Shown here in pieces: positions 62,800-64,000 of a DNA stretch of 64,000 nucleotides. This DNA is from Acuticoccus mangrovi (GTDB lineage: Bacteria; Pseudomonadota; Alphaproteobacteria; Rhizobiales; Amorphaceae), in contig NZ_JAEKJA010000001.1 of NCBI RefSeq assembly GCF_016411865.1, positions 124,001-188,000 on the forward strand, in the 5' to 3' direction. Each line of letters opens with the position of its first letter. The first letter of the stretch is position 1. The notes beneath the pieces were generated by a model. It did no database searches. It worked only from the letters and a program-made list of their open reading frames with translations, and was not told the DNA's origin. Made by a program: the position numbers and the translations under genes.

Positions 62800-64000
62800 T
62801 CATCGGGCCGGCGTGACGCGGACGAGGGCGCCGTTGTCGGCGTCGGTCAGGATCATCACCGCACCGTCGGAGGCGACGGCGACGTCGCGGACCCGGCCGA
62901 TCCCTTCAAGGTAGCGCGCTTCGCCCGTGACGCGGCCGCCGTCGAGGACGAGCCGCACCAGCGACCCGGACAGCCCGCCGACGAGAAGGCTGCCCCGCCA
63001 GTCGGCAAAAAGCGGCCCGTCGTAGAAGACCATGCCGCTCGGCGCGATCACCGGGTCCCAATAGTAGACCGGCTGCTCCATCCCCGGGTGGGCGGTGATC
63101 CCCGCGCCGATCGGCCGCCCGCTATAGTCCTCGCCGTAGGTGATCACCGGCCAGCCGTAGTTGCGGCCGGGCTCTGGACGATTGAGCTCGTCGCCGCCGC
63201 GCGGGCCGTGCTCCACGGTCCACAGCGCTCCGTCGGGGCCGAGGGTGGCGGCCTGGAGGTTGCGGTGACCGTAGGACCAGATCTCGGGGAGCCCGCCGGG
63301 GATGGTGGGGTTGCCCTCGGCGGGGCCGCCGTCCGGGGCGATGCGCAGCACCTTGCCGAGGTGGGTGGCAACGTCCTGGGCGAGCTGGCGCGGCTCGGGG
63401 AGGGAGCGCTCACCCGTCGTGACGAAGAGCGCGCCGGCGTCGTCGAACACCAGGCGCGAGCCGAAGTGGCGGGTCGAGGCCCAGGCGGGCTGCTGGCGGA
63501 AGATCACCGCGACGTCCTCCATGGTGCGGCCGTCGGGGGAGAGGAGTCCGGTCGCGACGGCGGTGCCGTTGCGACCCCCGCCGCGAGGCTCCGCATAGCT
63601 CCACCAGACGCGGCGCGTGGCGGAGAAGTCGTCCTTCACCGCGACGTCGAGCAGGCCACCCTGGCCGCGGGCGTCGACCTCCGGAAGGCCATCGATCGGC
63701 GCCGACAAAGTGCCGCCGGGGCCGACGAGCCGCATCCGCCCCGGTCGCTCGGTCACGAGGATGCCCCCGCCGGGAAGCTCGGCCATCCCCCAGGGATGCT
63801 CCAGCCCGTCGACCACCACCTCGGTGGCGAGGGCGACGGAGTCGGCGATGATCGGGGCGCGCGTCTGGCCGGCGAAGGCGGGGCGCTGATCGGGGCTGTT
63901 GGGCGGGGCGGCGTTGAAGTCCTGCGCCGAGGCGGCGGTGGCGCAGGCGGCGAAGAGGCCGGCGAGGGCGAGGCGCGGCGGCCTCGGATGGGCTGTTCGT
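62800..64000 (-). CDS. PQQ-dependent sugar dehydrogenase (Glucose/sorbosone dehydrogenase family, 5' end beyond window)
   Basis: An exported beta-propeller quinoprotein. The internal part shows HPWGMAELPGGGILVTERPGRMRLV, GQGGLLDVAVKDDF, GSRLVFDDAGALFVTTGE, PEIWSYGHRNLQAATLGPDGALWTVEHGPRGGDELN and YYWDPVIAPSGMVFYDG, all typical of the soluble glucose dehydrogenase / sorbosone dehydrogenase (GSDH) family with PQQ- and Ca-binding residues. The frame continues to the right window edge, where RLALAGLFAACATAASAQDF looks like a signal peptide end, so the true start codon lies just outside the window. Confidence 0.92.
   Translation of the reverse strand, partial: RTAHPRPPRLALAGLFAACATAASAQDFNAAPPNSPDQRPAFAGQTRAPIIADSVALATEVVVDGLEHPWGMAELPGGGILVTERPGRMRLVGPGGTLSAPIDGLPEVDARGQGGLLDVAVKDDFSATRRVWWSYAEPRGGGRNGTAVATGLLSPDGRTMEDVAVIFRQQPAWASTRHFGSRLVFDDAGALFVTTGERSLPEPRQLAQDVATHLGKVLRIAPDGGPAEGNPTIPGGLPEIWSYGHRNLQAATLGPDGALWTVEHGPRGGDELNRPEPGRNYGWPVITYGEDYSGRPIGAGITAHPGMEQPVYYWDPVIAPSGMVFYDGPLFADWRGSLLVGGLSGSLVRLVLDGGRVTGEARYLEGIGRVRDVAVASDGAVMILTDADNGALVRVTPAR

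Overview
The window looks like chromosomal DNA from a GC-rich alphaproteobacterium of the order Hyphomicrobiales (Rhizobiales). Evidence: very high GC in third codon positions, an OlsB ornithine-lipid acyltransferase, a double cold-shock protein / DUF192 / tRNA-Pro / NDUFS4-type complex I block, divergent xerD and aroK-aroB, and an abundance of TRAP and ABC uptake systems. I cannot name a genus. Both edges cut genes: fahA at the left, a PQQ-type sugar dehydrogenase at the right.

Layout. (1) 1-3485: homogentisate breakdown (fahA, hmgA, a divergent MarR regulator and maiA), which takes homogentisate to fumarate and acetoacetate. (2) 3488-14172: a catabolic locus with a DctPQM TRAP transporter, an SDR, a fumarate-reductase/ketosteroid-dehydrogenase-like flavoprotein, an EamA transporter, two IclR regulators, a CaiB-type CoA-transferase and a D-threonine-aldolase-like PLP enzyme. 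The TRAP operon and the SDR operon carry the same 38-bp two-part promoter element, so they are probably one regulon. (3) 14356-21038: a FadR-type regulator with its likely operator, a complete sugar ABC importer whose ATPase has an unusual C-terminal extension, and a probable D-apionate-lactonase-like protein, ended by a tandem array of 29-bp hairpin repeats. (4) 21225-24936: cysteine hydrolase, N-formylglutamate amidohydrolase, RpiR regulator and a glutamine-synthetase-like ligase. (5) 24930-27173: single-cysteine OxyR with ahpC and ahpD. (6) 27192-30478: YeiH-family exporter with a divergent YeiE-like LysR regulator, then a membrane diguanylate cyclase.

(7) 30568-39195: starts at an intact tRNA-Arg(UCU) and ends at a degenerate 5' half of the same tRNA. 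Between them lie an NMT1-type ABC importer operon led by a nucleoside hydrolase, an AT-rich block with nested inverted repeats, and a large secreted arylsulfatase. By eye this stretch is poorer in GC than its flanks; it may be an old island that has lost its integrase. (8) 39207-52885: housekeeping core, including the complex I accessory subunit, tRNA-Pro, DUF192, double cold-shock protein, sirtuin, ComM, OlsB, CBS-domain membrane protein, aroB/aroK, xerD, accA, an L,D-transpeptidase lipoprotein and an M15 peptidase. (9) 53255-64000: fused indolepyruvate ferredoxin oxidoreductase, glutathione-dependent formaldehyde dehydrogenase next to a sarcosine-oxidase-like flavoprotein, an orphan receiver protein, an ABC exporter, a PPOX-fold protein, tRNA-Gly and the partial sugar dehydrogenase.

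No CRISPR array, insertion sequence, transposase, prophage or rRNA gene was seen. The strongest non-genic signals are the shared promoter module (6531-6568 and 9964-10001), the tRNA-Arg half copy, the AT-rich inverted-repeat block and the tandem hairpin array.
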